Below, one piece after another: positions 24,101 to 35,437 of a DNA stretch of 64,000 nucleotides. The stretch comes from Charina bottae. Its lineage: Eukaryota; Chordata; Lepidosauria; Squamata; Charinaidae. A program made the translations under genes and the position numbers. Location: positions 82,779,355-82,843,354 of the forward strand of contig JALMGJ010000003.1 of NCBI GenBank assembly GCA_023362775.1. The letters are read 5' to 3'. The notes beneath the pieces were generated by a model, which did no database searches, was not told where the DNA came from, and saw nothing but the letters and a program-made list of their open reading frames with translations. The stretch's first letter is position 1, and every line of letters starts with the position of its first letter.

Positions 24101-24417
24101 GGCTGACCATATTTCAGGATGGCAAAACGGGATGGGGTCTTATGTAATATTCCGTATTCATGAAAAAGACAGGGGTCCCCGCCCTCCGGTCCGTGCGATT
24201 GGCTCCTGCCTGTAAACCCCACCCCTGGTCTGCGCGATTGGCTCCCACCTGCAAACCCCACCCCCGGTCCGCGCTCCAGCTCAGATCCTCCTCCCATGCC
24301 ATTCCTGCCAGGTTTGAAAAACGGGACAAAATTGAGATTTTTATGAAAACGACGGGATGGTTGAAAAATGCTTAAAAAATAGGACTGTCCCGTTCAAAAT
24401 GGGACGTATGGTCAGCC
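24101..24417. mobile_element. DNA-transposon MITE, GGCTGACCATA type
   Basis: GGCTGACCATATTTCAGGAT at the left and ACGTATGGTCAGCC at the right are inverted repeats. The interior has CGGGA / TCCCG segments and a CpG-rich tandem of about 36 bases (GATTGGCTCC...AAACCCCACC, twice). A flanking duplication is not clear, so I leave the superfamily open. Confidence 0.7.
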
Positions 24418-24539
24418 AAGCTAATGTATATTCTTAATCACTGTAACACAATGCTGCAGGACTATAAAAAGGAAACTAACACGGAATATTTCTGAAACTT
24501 GTGTATACTGATTATGTGTTTTGTATACTTGTTAGCAGA

Positions 24540-24612
24540 AAATATGTGTGATTCCTGTGAGATGGGCGGCTATATAAATTTGACTAATAAATATATAAAT
24601 AAACAAACAAGG
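24540..24612 (+). repeat. LINE-type 3' tail
   Basis: GAGATGGGCGGCTATATAAA followed by AATAAATAT repeats is the 3' signature of a LINE or its SINE. The body upstream is not recognisable. Confidence 0.6.
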
Positions 24613-24889
24613 GGCGGGGCTTTAGTTACACCACCACGCTGATCATTTTGAAGCCAGTGACTGTTGTTGCAGATGCCCCTGTATAGGATCATCTTTCATC
24701 ATATGAAACTCCCTGTTTTTTAATGATTTTTCTAGAAAATATTGTTTTGGCTGGGTTGCTTCTCTATGTGATTTACAGCCTAGTGACATCAAAGGTATAT
24801 CATCTTTTTGGAGTGATACTGCTTTGGAGTTGGTCTCAGGGTAAAATCTGATGGGCCAGAGGTAAAGTCTCCTTCAAGTAAAATTCAGC

Positions 24890-25098
24890 CACCGTGACTT
24901 CATGCACACAGTCATGTGCTTTTCCTGGCAACAATCCAAAAGTGGGTTGCCATTGCCTTCTTCCAGGAGGCTTTTTCTAGTGCCAAGTCTGGCTTACAGC
25001 CCTGGTATTTCCAGATGGTCTACCATCAAGTACTAACCAGCTCTAACCCTGCTTACCGTTTCTGGATCAGTGAAGGTGGGCTAGGTGCTGTCACCTAG
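24890..25098 (-). mobile_element. 5S-rRNA-derived SINE
   Basis: Read on the minus strand, GGTAAGCAGGGTTAGAGCTG, GTTAGTACTTGATGGTAGAC and CATCTGGAAATACCAGGGCT follow the 3' half of 5S rRNA, including its internal promoter region. It is followed by a body ending GGCAATGGCAACCCACTTTT. This is the layout of a SINE3-class element. It is a retroposon, not a functional 5S gene. Confidence 0.8.
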
Positions 25099-25293
25099 TG
25101 AAACCATCTGTCAGTCTCTTTTATTATTAATATTTAGATGCAAAGTTAACCCCTTTTTATTCTCTGCCTTTGTCTGTTCTCTCCTTCCACCGTGGAGTTA
25201 AGGTGGTGTATATTTTGTTGTTTGCCTTAGTTTCCTTAGTTCCTAGGTTAATGTGCTATAAACCTGGTTGGGTCCAAAGTTACTGTTCTGCAC

Positions 25294-25545
25294 AAGAGCC
25301 AGTTTGGTCTAGTGGTTAAGGTGCTGGGCTAGAAACCAGGAGTCTGTGAGTTCTAGTCCCGCCTTAGGCATGAAAGCCGGCTGGGTGACCTTGGGCCAGT
25401 CACTCACTCTCAGCCCTACTCACCTCACAGGGTTGCTGTTGTGGGGAAAATAGGAGGAGGGAGGAGCATTTGGTATGTTTGCCACCTTGAGTTATTTATA
25501 AAAATAATAAAGGAGGGATAGAAAATAAATAAATAAATAAAAAGA
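25294..25545 (+). mobile_element. tRNA-headed CORE-SINE
   Basis: Head AGCCAGTTTGGTCTAGTGGT, tRNA-like GAGTTCTAGTCCCGCC (box B), CORE segment GGGTGACCTTGGGCCAGTCA, and tail AAATAAATAAATAAATAAAA. It is very close in sequence to the nested copy at 19931-20182 and is the best-preserved member in the window. Confidence 0.93.
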
Positions 25546-26936
25546 TACTCTTCTATTGATTTCTATTGATTTCCTGAAGGTCTGCCATTGCCCCCTTTTC
25601 CCTGGAGGCAGCTTCGACATCAGGTCCCATGCTCTTTTGAAGGCTACAACCTTTTCAGAGTGGTTCGGGGACTTTAAAGTGAAGGAGAAACTGCCTTCAC
25701 CTCCTTCGTTCCTCCAGTGGGATATCACAGAACTGGAGCTCTGCCAGGCATGTGTTACTAGGATCCAGTCCAGCGTGCTACCAGAAAGCATTATACTTGT
25801 CTGATTGTCCCGGCTTTCCCCAATATAATCTTGGAAGTTGTCATTGCTGAGAACTCTCTTAGCAGCCCCCCATCTCCCATTAGAGATGAAAACCAACGTT
25901 TTGGGGTGGGTACGGTGAGACTTTTATTTACCTTTAGTGTAGTTTACTGGGAAGCTCTGGGAACCATTTTTTTTTAAAAATTCTTCGTGTATCAGATTTG
26001 GATTTTACTAGTTTCTGCATTGTTTTGTAATACCTGTAAGTTGCTTTGAAATGCTCATTTATAGATAATGTAAAAATCTTTTAAATAAATACATAACAAA
26101 TTATAGTTTCCAGGGTCCCTGAAGAAAAAAGAACAGCACATTCTTATTATAAATTATGGAAATCTCTGTAGTCAGATTACAGGTTTGCTTCATTGCATAA
26201 AAAATATCTAAAGCTTTTTCTTTCCAACTTACGCCCTGAATCACTTCTTTGCTTGCTAAAGTATCCTCACCTGCCTGTGGATGTGCAATATTGTTATTTT
26301 TAAATAGACATGTAACACCTTCTTCTACCAAACATCTTTAAAATTTGTTAATAAAAATGTTAAATAACATTTTTCTTGAAAATTATGGATTTTTCATACT
26401 AGTTTCCTGGTATGTTGTGTTCTAGTATTCCTTTTTAAAATCCTTTTGAATTCTCAAACATTTTGGAACAGTAATATTAATTTTATTTTAATAAGAATCC
26501 GAACATTTAAAAATGAATGTAGAGTTTTAAAATTGATAAATACTGATCTCTTGACTGTAGGCTGGGAATGGATGACGCAGCTTCATACTGTAACTGTATA
26601 GAATAGGCATGATGCTGCTTCTGAATAACACACACGGTCTGCTGCCTCCAACTGTCACTGCATTGGCACAAAAGAATAAAGAAAGCTCAAGAGGTAAAGA
26701 TCAGGAGAACTTGCTAACCAGATTAGGTCTACTGGTCAGCAGGAACAGGTTAATGGTGTGTGTTTAAAAACTACTGTGTTGTTGCAAATGGTCACCAAGT
26801 AATGTTTGTAGCCTTTAGCGCCATCAACATCAGTTGGTATGTCAGTGATTACCTTGTCTAGAAAAGTATGATTTTAGCATTATCATGTCCAACTAATGTC
26901 AAGGCTTGACTACAGACAACTTGTATGTGGGGCTAC
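25546..26936. other. non-coding with one retroposon tail
   Basis: Bases 25985-26098 look like a LINE/SINE 3' tail (CTGTAAGTTGCTTTGAAATG ... AAATAAATACATAA). The remainder is unrecognised, including a 76-codon minus frame at 26101-26331 that I do not accept as a gene. Confidence 0.45.
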
Positions 26937-26944
26937 CTCTAAAG

Positions 26945-27147
26945 CATAGCTTTCCAAACTGTGTGTAGGGACACGTTAGTGTGTCGGCTGCAGTGTTTGG
27001 GTGTGTCGCGGCTGTTGCTGCCTCCGAGTCCTGCCAGGATTCCATGCAGGTCCTAGTGCCTGCTTTGTGCCCTGCTGTAAGAGTGTGTCACCAAATGATG
27101 CATGTCTAAAAAGTGTGTCACCAACATGAAAAGTTTGGAAAGCTCTG
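26945..27147. mobile_element. hAT-type MITE, GCTTTCCAAA family, copy A
   Basis: Ends CATAGCTTTCCAAACTGTGT and AAGTTTGGAAAGCTCTG, flanked by a perfect 8-base duplication CTCTAAAG (26937-26944, 27148-27155). Sub-terminal TGTGTCACCAA blocks are shared with copies at 27863, 39781 and 47307. 203 bases, no coding capacity, interior less CpG-rich than its relatives. Confidence 0.9.
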
Positions 27148-27277
27148 CTCTAAAGATTGCTCAAAACGTCAACTGCAAAATAGAGCAGGTAGACTGACCT
27201 GGAAAAAGAAGCAGCATGCATCACCCAGACTTAGAGATCTTTTCTGGCTATCATTTTTTTTTTAGAGAAGATTAGTA

Positions 27278-27703
27278 ACCTATGGCTGCGAGAGCTGGAC
27301 CATAAGGAAGGCTGAGCGAAGGAAGATAGATGCTTTTGAACTGTGGTGTTGGAGGAAAATTCTGAGAGTGCCTTGGACTGCAAGAAGATCAAACCAGTCC
27401 ATACTCCAGGAAATAAAGCCAGACTGCTCATTTGAGGGAATGATATTAAAGGCAAAACTGAAGTACTTTGGCCACATAATGAGAAGACAGGATACCCTGG
27501 AGAAGAAGCTGATGCTAGGGAAAGTGGAAGGCAAAAGGAAGAGGGGCCAACCAAGGGCAAGATGGATGGATGGTATTCTGGAGGTGACGGAATCAACCAT
27601 GGGGGAGCTGGGGATGGTGACGGCTGACAGGAAGCTCTGGCGTGGGCTGGTCCATGAAGTCACGAAGAGTCGGAAACGACTGAACGAATAAACAACAACA
27701 AAA
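27278..27703 (+). mobile_element. Bov-B (RTE) LINE 3' end
   Basis: The plus frame encodes CESWTIRKAERRKIDAFELW, VPWTARRSNQSIL, LKYFGHIMRRQDTLEKKLML and LVHEVTKSRKRLNE before a TAA at 27689-27691 and an ACAACAACA tail. It continues open upstream of the first methionine at 27368. This is the same ORF2 C-terminus as the minus copy at 23503-23896 but diverged from it, so the two are separate insertions. Confidence 0.95.
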
Positions 27704-27862
27704 AGATATCATCCACTTCTATAAGCAAGTCATCAGATTCAAAACCAAAGCATATCCATACATGTTTTAGTCACTTTAAGCAGCAAGTTCTTATTGGTTG
27801 GTATATGGGAGGCAGGACCCAGTCGATTGGTCCGCCCCCGGCGACTAATGGACCCAATATGG

Positions 27863-28124
27863 CAGGGCTTTCCAAAGTGCCGCCGCTGGTGACACACCAG
27901 CGGCGGCAGCGGCGGCAGTGCGGCGGCAGCACGCACGTGCACGGCGGCGGCGCGCGCATGCACAGTGGTGGCGGCAGCCTCTGCTAAAACGCTGAAGCAC
28001 TGATCCCGCGCCGCTGCTGCTGCCGCCGTACACGTGCGCGCCGCCGCTTCCGGGTGGTGTGGCGACACACCACGCTGTGTGTGGCGACACACTTGTGTCA
28101 CGACACACAGTTTGGAAAGCTCTG
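27863..28124. mobile_element. hAT-type MITE, GCTTTCCAAA family, copy B (CpG-rich)
   Basis: Ends CAGGGCTTTCCAAAG and GTTTGGAAAGCTCTG; flanks CAATATGG (27855-27862) and CAATAGGG (28125-28132) match at 7 of 8 positions. The interior is extremely GC- and CpG-rich, built of GGCGGC/GCCGCC and CACGTGC blocks, and is the most island-like DNA in the window. The alanine/arginine-rich frames across it are compositional. Confidence 0.88.
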
Positions 28125-28132
28125 CAATAGGG

Positions 28133-29802
28133 TTTCAGAGGGAGCTGGGGGTTATACCCTCCTCAAGAAACCCCCTCCTCAAGAAACCATCACTGGACCC
28201 TACTGTATTGGACAATTTTTGTCCTGTCTCCCACCTCCCCCTTTTAGGGAAGGTGGTTGAGAAAGTGGTGGCATTGCAACTCCAGAGGATCCTGGATGAT
28301 ACGGATTATCTAGACCCCTTCCAGTCAGGTTTCAGGCCAGGATATGGGGTGGAAACTGCATTGGTCGCGCTTACAGATGATCTCTGGCAGGAGCGGGATG
28401 GAGGGAGTGCATCCATCCTGGCTCTTCTTGACCTCTCAGTGGCATTCGATACCATCGATCATGGTATCCTTTTGGGACGGCTCAGGGAGTTGGGGGGGCG
28501 TAGTTTTACGCTGGTTCACCTCCTTCCTCCAGGGCTGGTGCCAATCGGTGGTAATAGGAGATGAGAGGTCCGACCCTCGCCCCCTCTCCTGTGGGGTGCC
28601 GCAGGGTTCAGTTCTCTCCCCTCTCCTATTTAACATCTACATGAAACCGCTGGGTGAGATCATCCGCCACCATGGGATGAGGTACCATCAATACGCAGAT
28701 GATACTCAATTATATATCTCCATCCCTGGTGAGGTACGTGATGCAGTGGCTACCCTTTCTCAGTGCCTGGAGGCTGTGGGGGTCTGGATGGGGAACAACA
28801 TGCTTCGACTGAACCCTGGTAAGACGGAGTGGCTGTGGATTGATTGCTCCTATGGATCCAGAAAGTTATCATCTTTAGTTCTGCATGGGGTTGCACTACC
28901 CCATTCAGACCAAGTGTGGAATCTGGGGGTTCTGGACTCACGGCTCCTGCTCGAAGAGCAGGTGGCAGCCGTGGCCAGAAGGGCTTTTGCACAACTTTGC
29001 GTTGTGCGCCAGTTACGCCCTTTCCTGGATCAGGATGCCCTCTGTACAGTCACTCATGCCCTGGTCATCTCCCATATAGACTATTGCAATGTGCTCTACA
29101 TGGGGCTACCCTTGAAGAGTATCCGGAAGCTTCAACTGGTCCAGAATGCGGCTGCTCGCGCAGTTATTGGTGCCCCAAGATCAGCACATATGACACCTCT
29201 GCTGTGACAGCTGCACTGGGTACCCGTGTGCTTCTGGGTCCAATTCAAGGTGTTGGTTATGACCTTTAAAGCCCTACATGGCATGGGACCAGGGTACCTG
29301 AGGGACCGTCTCATCCCCATAACATCGAACCGTCCCACTCGGTCATTTAGAGAGGGCATGCTACGGACCCCATCGGTAAGGGAATTTCACCTGATGGGGT
29401 CTAGAAAGCGGGCCTTCTCTATGGTGGCGCCTACCCTTTGGAATATCCTACCCCCGGAGGTGAGGCAGGCCCCATCGCTCCCGGCCTTCAGAAAGAACTT
29501 AAAGACCTGGTTCTGCCACCTTGCTTGGGATGGGGGGGGGGGACAGTTCCTCTTGGGGATGGCTGGTGCCATAGAGCCCTTTTAAAAACAAACCCATCGC
29601 ATCTTCGATTTTATATTTATTTTAATTATTATTGTATGGTATTATATGTTGTTTTAATTGTTGGATCTTAATTGCTGATTTTTGTAAACCGCCCAGAGTC
29701 CCCCTGTGGGGAGATGGAGCGGTGAATACAAATCGAATTATAAATAAATAAATGAATGAATGAATGAATGAATGAATGAATGAATGAATGAATGAATGAA
29801 TG
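28133..29802 (+). mobile_element. CR1/L2-type LINE with reverse transcriptase
   Basis: The largest LINE copy of this family here, about 1.67 kb, 5'-truncated. Coding runs from the KKPSLDPTVLDNF segment near 28180 through reverse transcriptase motif A (LLDLSVAFDTIDH, about 28425), motif B (CGVPQGSVLSPLLFNIY, about 28588) and the YADD catalytic motif (about 28692), to the ORF2 tail. It is disabled by a frameshift in a G-run near 28490-28497 and a premature TGA at 29205-29207. The tail at 29741-29801 is AAAT followed by about 13 TGAA units. Confidence 0.92.
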
Positions 29803-29805
29803 CAG

Positions 29806-32498
29806 CAGAACTGTTGGATGGTATAACCAATGCAATAAATGATTAGTAGCTAGGTTGGAGAGAAGGGTGCTTTCCAGGCTTGCAGAACTAGCAACAGGTT
29901 TGAAAGAACCCTCTGCAAGGTGTCTTATCTTGGCACACTTAAGCTTACTGGTCCTTAGCGATGTTCTACAACAGGATAGGGCAGCTGGAGAGTGCCATTT
30001 AATTGCCTGTAATCCTCTGAGTTTGATGGTGTCACAGCTATATGAGAAAATAGCCACCTGAGAGCCTCCACAACTTTTTCAAAGGGAGACCGAGGCAGGT
30101 GTCAGTGCTGGGTTCCTTCATGGCTGTGGGGTGCTCAAGTATCAGCTCTCAGTTGCTGGATCCTGATGCCAAGAATGAGGAAAGACCAAGAAAAAACTAC
30201 AGCTGCTTTATCTGCTGCTGCAGCAAAGATTTGAAAAGGATGCAGATGTGATCCAGATTTGAACCCGAACGTCCTGCTTCGGGACGGTGAATGGCAATGC
30301 AACCCACCATCAGCCATATTTTGTGATCTTTAAAGTATTTCATTTCACTGCCATCCCAGCTTTCCCTGATTATTCAGTCCAAGTCAGAATGCAAAAATAA
30401 GTTAATTATACTTCTGGGCAGGCAAAAGTGCTTGCTGTCTGGAATTCACATACTCCATTACAATTTTGTAAATCAGCTTGAGCTCAGTGAAATTTAGTCC
30501 TAAGTAGGTGTGTATCTCACTCAGATCAGAAATGAGGAAATTTGACAATGGACTAACTTCAAAGATGTCATAAACATGTGATTACAACTAAAATATAAAT
30601 ATAAATATAAAGTTACTATGAAAAGATCTTGGTCTCTGCTAGTACACCATAGTGTAAAGACCAAATGAAACGTAAGTATCTGTTGAAATTGTTGATCCAG
30701 ACACCAACATTATCTGGATGAATATGTTGATGAAGTGATAAAGCGAAGCATGCACAGGATTGAAATCTTAAGGAAAAATGTATTTAAAAAAATACTCCTA
30801 AGAAGAGTGATGCATGCAATTACTTACAAAATAGGCAGAATGGTAATATTTATATATCTGCATATTTTGTATGATCAGAAGTCATGGCCAAGAGCAAAGG
30901 GCATAGCAAGACAACCTACCCCTCTGACCCTTTCTGAATCTTTGGAGATTTCACCAGATACTGCATATGTTTCAAATCTCTCTCTGACATCTTAATGATG
31001 ACATGTTTTCCCAAGCTATTTTTCACATATGCAGTCCTCTTATGAGGAACTTCAGAATACTAGTTCAGCTATAAAGTTAGTGTACTGCCCACTCTGCTAT
31101 ACAACGGTGACTCTTCCTGAGGAAGCTAAAGTGATCCCTGGCATGGCAATGGACTACCTCAGACTATTTCTCTTGGGGATTTCAGCATCCATGATAGGTT
31201 TACCCAGTCAGGAGTGGCTGAGGATTTTATGTGCACTGTGACAACCTTGGATCTGTCCCAATTAGTATCTGGCCACATATCCTTGGGCATGTACATGACC
31301 TGATATTCTGTTTAGCTGGTGTTGAAGATCTGAAAGGGTTTTCTGTCACCCCATTGTCACAGGCAGATTGCTCTATGGGCAATGTTATAAACCTCTTCAG
31401 GGGTGAAGGATTAATCATGTATGCCACTTAGAGTAATTTGTGGCTGAAGTTTATATGAGGGAGGGAGGGAGGGAGGGAGGGAGGAAGTGGGGCTCCTAAT
31501 GGATTTGAATGGTTTTTCTGAATGTGCTTGAGGAATTTCTCACCTCTTCTGTCAAACTGCTGATTGATCTGTGGAATACAGAAATGGCCCAGGCAGTTAA
31601 TGCTACTACTCCCAAACATCCTCTTCCCCTTCCCTCTAGTAGAGCTCATTCAGCATCTTGATTTACCCTGGACTGAGAGCAATGAGAGGAATAGGCAGGA
31701 TGCTACAGCAGAGCTAGAGGAATTCTCAGTACAAATCAGACAGTTCATGGAATGGATCCAACTTTCAGAATGATTTGAAATCTTACTCCTCCATAGCATC
31801 TGCACATAACAGACCAATGATGTTTTTCTGTAATGTCCTGCATCTTCTCCATCAGTGGAGGTGAATGATTGGAGATTTAGGCCAGATAAAAAATAACACT
31901 TCTTAACATGGTGCATAATCAAATTACAGAATTCAAATGCAGTACAGGCCACCACTTTGAAGGCTTAAAAAGGGAATAAAGCTATCAATGCCTTCTGGTT
32001 ATAATGACTAAGTATTACCTCAGGTGTCAAAGTCAGTATGGTTTTGACTACTATATTGTGGGAGAACATGAGCATTAATGGGCTTCCTAGAAACAACTGG
32101 ATGGCCACTGTGGGAAGAGACTTTTGAAGGACAGGAAAGAATGTTGAAATAGATCTTTAGTCTGATCCAGCAGGGCTATTTTTAGGTATTTATGTTAAGA
32201 ACATTTGGAACATACGGATTATGTTAAGAATGTCTGGATTAATTTGTAATCCAAAAGCCTTGTTGTTTCACAGTTGAGTTATGCAGTAACACCTGCTTTT
32301 CATCCCATTCGTTAGGGACATTTTTTTTCTAATGAAATTAACACTATATATATAAATATATCCTCATCCTGGGGTATATTGTCTATGGAGAGCAGCGGCA
32401 GATCACGGGGATGGGGCTTGTGCAAGAATTTCTCATGGAACTGGTATACAGCATGTGAGGCGTGGACATCTCCCATGACCTTTCAAAGTCAAGGTAGC
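29806..32498. other. intergenic, mostly unrecognised
   Basis: A GGGA microsatellite lies at 31457-31484. Near 32163, TCTGATCCAGCAGGGCTATT is the tail motif of a common lizard retroposon. No exon is supported. Confidence 0.5.
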
Positions 32499-32512
32499 CC
32501 TTCCACTGGATA

Positions 32513-32849
32513 GGTAAAGGTAAAGGTTCCCCCCGCACATTTGTGCAGTCGTGTCCGACTCTAGGGGCCGGTGCTCATCTCCGTTTGTTAGCCGAAGAGC
32601 CAGCATTGTCCGAAGACGCTTCCACGGTCATGTGGCCGGCATGACGCACGCGGAACGCTGTTACCATCCCACCGAAGTGGTACCTATTTATCTACTTGCA
32701 TTTGCATGCTTTCGAATTGCTAGGTTGGCAAGAGCTGGAGCTAGTGCGGGAGCTCACTCCGCATGCAGGGCTAGGGATTCGAACCTCCGAACTTGCAATC
32801 TTCCGATCGACAAGCCTGGCGTCTTACCCGCTGAGCCACCACGACTCCT
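32513..32849 (-). mobile_element. Sauria SINE, copy 2
   Basis: Same organisation and orientation as the copy at 175-530: ACCTTT-type tail at the left, tRNA-like head (GGTTCGAATCCC, box B) at the right. A 14-base duplication CCTTCCACTGGATA flanks it (32499-32512, 32850-32863). The box B is better preserved than in copy 1. Confidence 0.95.
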
Positions 32850-33183
32850 CCTTCCACTGGATAAGATACTCCAAATGTCTCCTTCTGTATCTAGAATTCA
32901 GGATAAAGAGTGGCAATTATATAATGGAATTGATGATGGTAATGATGATGATGACAATCTCCTTGAAACTGGCTGAAAAAAATCAAAAGCTGATTTGATT
33001 TAAACTGTTTGGACACTGCTTGTTATAATCTGGATTGAAACAAAGCTTCCCCCTCCCTTATTACATCTAATGCTATCATTGAAATGTTAGCAAATGGCTA
33101 TACCTTTTAAAAAAATAATATTTAAGTAATAATAATAAAAGTGGATTAGATTCTCACACATGGTCTATTGGAATGGTATACAC

Positions 33184-33309
33184 CAGTGTTTCTCAACCTT
33201 GACAACTTGAAGATGTGTGGACTTCAACTCTCAGAATTCTCCAGCCAGCTGGGGAATTCTGGGAGTTGAAGTCCACACATCTTCACGTTGCCAAGGTTGA
33301 GAAACATTG
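33184..33309. mobile_element. hAT-type palindromic MITE
   Basis: Ends CAGTGTTTCTCAACCTTG and CAAGGTTGAGAAACATTG, with a near-perfect internal palindrome around GGACTTCAACTCTCAGAATT. The 8-base flanks GTATACAC (33176-33183) and GTATATAC (33310-33317) differ at one base. It is inserted on the left edge of the next MITE. Confidence 0.93.
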
Positions 33310-33316
33310 GTATATA

Positions 33317-33467
33317 CAGTCCACCTTCCCTTAAGCTCTCAGAACAGAGATACAGGTGTAATATTATGTCATGCCCTCATGTATGGGGTCATGTAAAAGC
33401 CTGTACATGGGGGCATGACATAACATCTGTATCTCCCTGCTCTGAGAGCTTAAGGAGAGGTAGACTG
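33317..33467. mobile_element. mariner-type palindromic MITE
   Basis: Arms of about 68 bases begin CAGTCCACCTTCCCTTAAGC and end GCTTAAGGAGAGGTAGACTG, flanked by TA (33315-33316, 33468-33469). The two halves are largely complementary across a spacer near 33390-33400. It is 151 bases with no coding capacity. Confidence 0.82.
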
Positions 33468-35068
33468 TATAAACCATTCTTATAGCATTTATAAGATATC
33501 CCTTCCTGGAACTGCTGAGTGTCAGGACCTAAATAACTCCTAAAGCCAATGCACTGTACATTCTGACATCTGTCATATAAAGCATGAAGGTCCATGAGTT
33601 CAATTTCCAGTAGAGGGTTTGAACCTCAGAGAATAACATCTGGCCACTCAAATCTGAAGATTCTCAATAAGGATGAAACCAGTAGCAAGTGCCTCCTGGT
33701 GACCCCTGTAACTGATTCTCACACATATAGCTCCTTTTGAGTTGTGTGAAGTCTGCCAAGTTTCAGATGAGTAGATGCAGGGTTGTTGCTGTTTGTTAGG
33801 AACAGCATTTATTCCTATTGTTTTCCTATTTGGGGGGAAGGAGCAATTGCTATGAAAATGATAGACATCATAGATTCTAAAAAAAAAGGATTTCAGAAGA
33901 ACAAGTGTAATGCTTAGTATTATGTGTGGAGCAGAAGAAATATATTTCTCTCCCTGTTCCCCTGGTTTTCTGGGATATAATTTGTTAGAAAATAGCATAG
34001 TTCACAGAATCTAGTATGACAAGTTAGTAGAAAGAAAAAAGAGTTAAAGGGGTGCTATTTGAAGCTGTGCTCCAGTTCAGGGAGCCTTCTTTTGCAGTGA
34101 TCTGATAATCTAACAGTCCAGTCCATCTGTTAGGGCTGTGCAAATCTTCACCAAATCTTCAAGCAAAGCATTGCCCTCCCCAGTTCTCAGAGTGAAGTCA
34201 AGTGGCCAGATGGCTTTCTGTTGTTCTGCTCTGCAGCCCCTCTCAGTCTTGCTCTGGCAGAAGGTTGAGAGGAGCCCATTTCCATAGGACTTGCCTAGAA
34301 AGCCTCAGGTTGATTCAAAGCACTTTCTTGAGGCAAATAGTGTAGCTTCTGTTGGCACAAATCTCTTCAGGGAGAATTCAGAGCTGAAGCATCGTACTGC
34401 CAACAGTGACAATGACAGAGAAAGGACACATACAGATACTGAACAGAGAATGCTGGACATAAATTCAAACCAAAGTTACAAGTCTAGAGCTAACTTTGGG
34501 GTATATATATAGGAAATAAAAATGGCACCGTTTCAATATATAACTAAGCCTCAGAGCTAACTAAAAAAAAAATCCTTAGAAAAGCAAGGACTGGATTGTT
34601 AAACAAGGGATTTTAAGTAAATAGTATCTGGAATAAGAAAGGACTGAGTTACCACTAAGAATAAGAAAAACAAGCCCAACCACCAAAGCTATTCCACACA
34701 GGCCAGAAGAGAATTATAAAGGAGCACAGAAGAAACTGAAAGCAAGTTAATATATTAGAGTATACACAGTACTCCCCTAAAGTAATACGTTTGGAAAGGA
34801 CTAGTAAAATCTTTCCTTATGATTGTGATTGCCATTAGTGGACTGCTAGGGCCACTGAATGGAGCAGAGGTTAGTGCAGCAGAGCAATAAGCACACACAG
34901 AAAGGAGTTTTTATCAAAATAGCATTAATGAGCCCACTAGAGAGATATAGGTTATTGATCTTAGCACTTATACCACCCAAGCATAAAGAATTACACGCTT
35001 AGACAAAGTAGTTTCAAAAGAATTCTTACTTTTATTTGGTCCAGATCAGTTACGTCCATTCTGTTACT

Positions 35069-35246
35069 TCTCCCCCTCCCCCTCCCCCTCCCCCCCCTCC
35101 TCCTCCTCCTCCTCCTCCTCCTCCTCCTCCTCCTCCTCCTCCTCCTCCTCCTCCTCCTCCTCCTCCTCCTTCTTCTTCTTCTTCTTCTTCTTCTTCTTCT
35201 TCTTCTTCTTCTTCTTCTTCTTCTTCTTCTTCTTCTTCTTCTTCTT
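35069..35246 (+). repeat. compound pyrimidine microsatellite
   Basis: C-rich CCCCCT units (35071-35097) pass into about 24 TCC units and then about 25 TTC units, 178 bases of pure pyrimidine on the plus strand. Reading frames through it (proline/serine or glycine/glutamate) are artefacts. Confidence 0.98.
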
Positions 35247-35393
35247 GTGTTTTCCCTAAATTATGTAGACCACTGGCCCTCTTTGCTGCCAGGGGCTGCG
35301 TGGAGAAAGGGGAAAGCTTCTGGAGTTGAGGCCTAGGCATGGCCTCTCGATGGAGAGGAGCTCAGCAGCCGCATGCTCCTTTGATGATGGCAA

Positions 35394-35400
<7 letters not shown>

Positions 35401-35432
<32 letters not shown>
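35401..35432 (+). repeat. (GA)n microsatellite
   Basis: Sixteen GA units, followed by a purine-rich run. Confidence 0.97.

Positions 35433-35437
<5 letters not shown>

Noticed and set aside
24890..25098. 5S rRNA gene
   Set aside because: Only the 3' half of 5S rRNA is recognisable, diverged and fused to a SINE body; it is a retroposon.
26101..26331. 76-codon minus frame (MVEEGVTCLFKNN...)
   Set aside because: It looks somewhat protein-like and has a CAG|GTGAGG donor-like site inside, but no acceptor, homologue or repeat context that I recognise.
27739..28108. Alanine/arginine-rich frames up to 120 codons
   Set aside because: Compositional, within the CpG-rich MITE copy B and its flank.
29741..29801. 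Tandem TGAA units as a CRISPR-like or satellite array
   Set aside because: Four-base units at the end of a LINE are its normal 3' tail.
33648..33998. 116-codon minus frame
   Set aside because: No recognisable domain, and part looks like a decayed retroposon.
35036..35340. Proline/serine and glutamate/glycine frames of about 96 codons
   Set aside because: Pure translations of the compound pyrimidine repeat.
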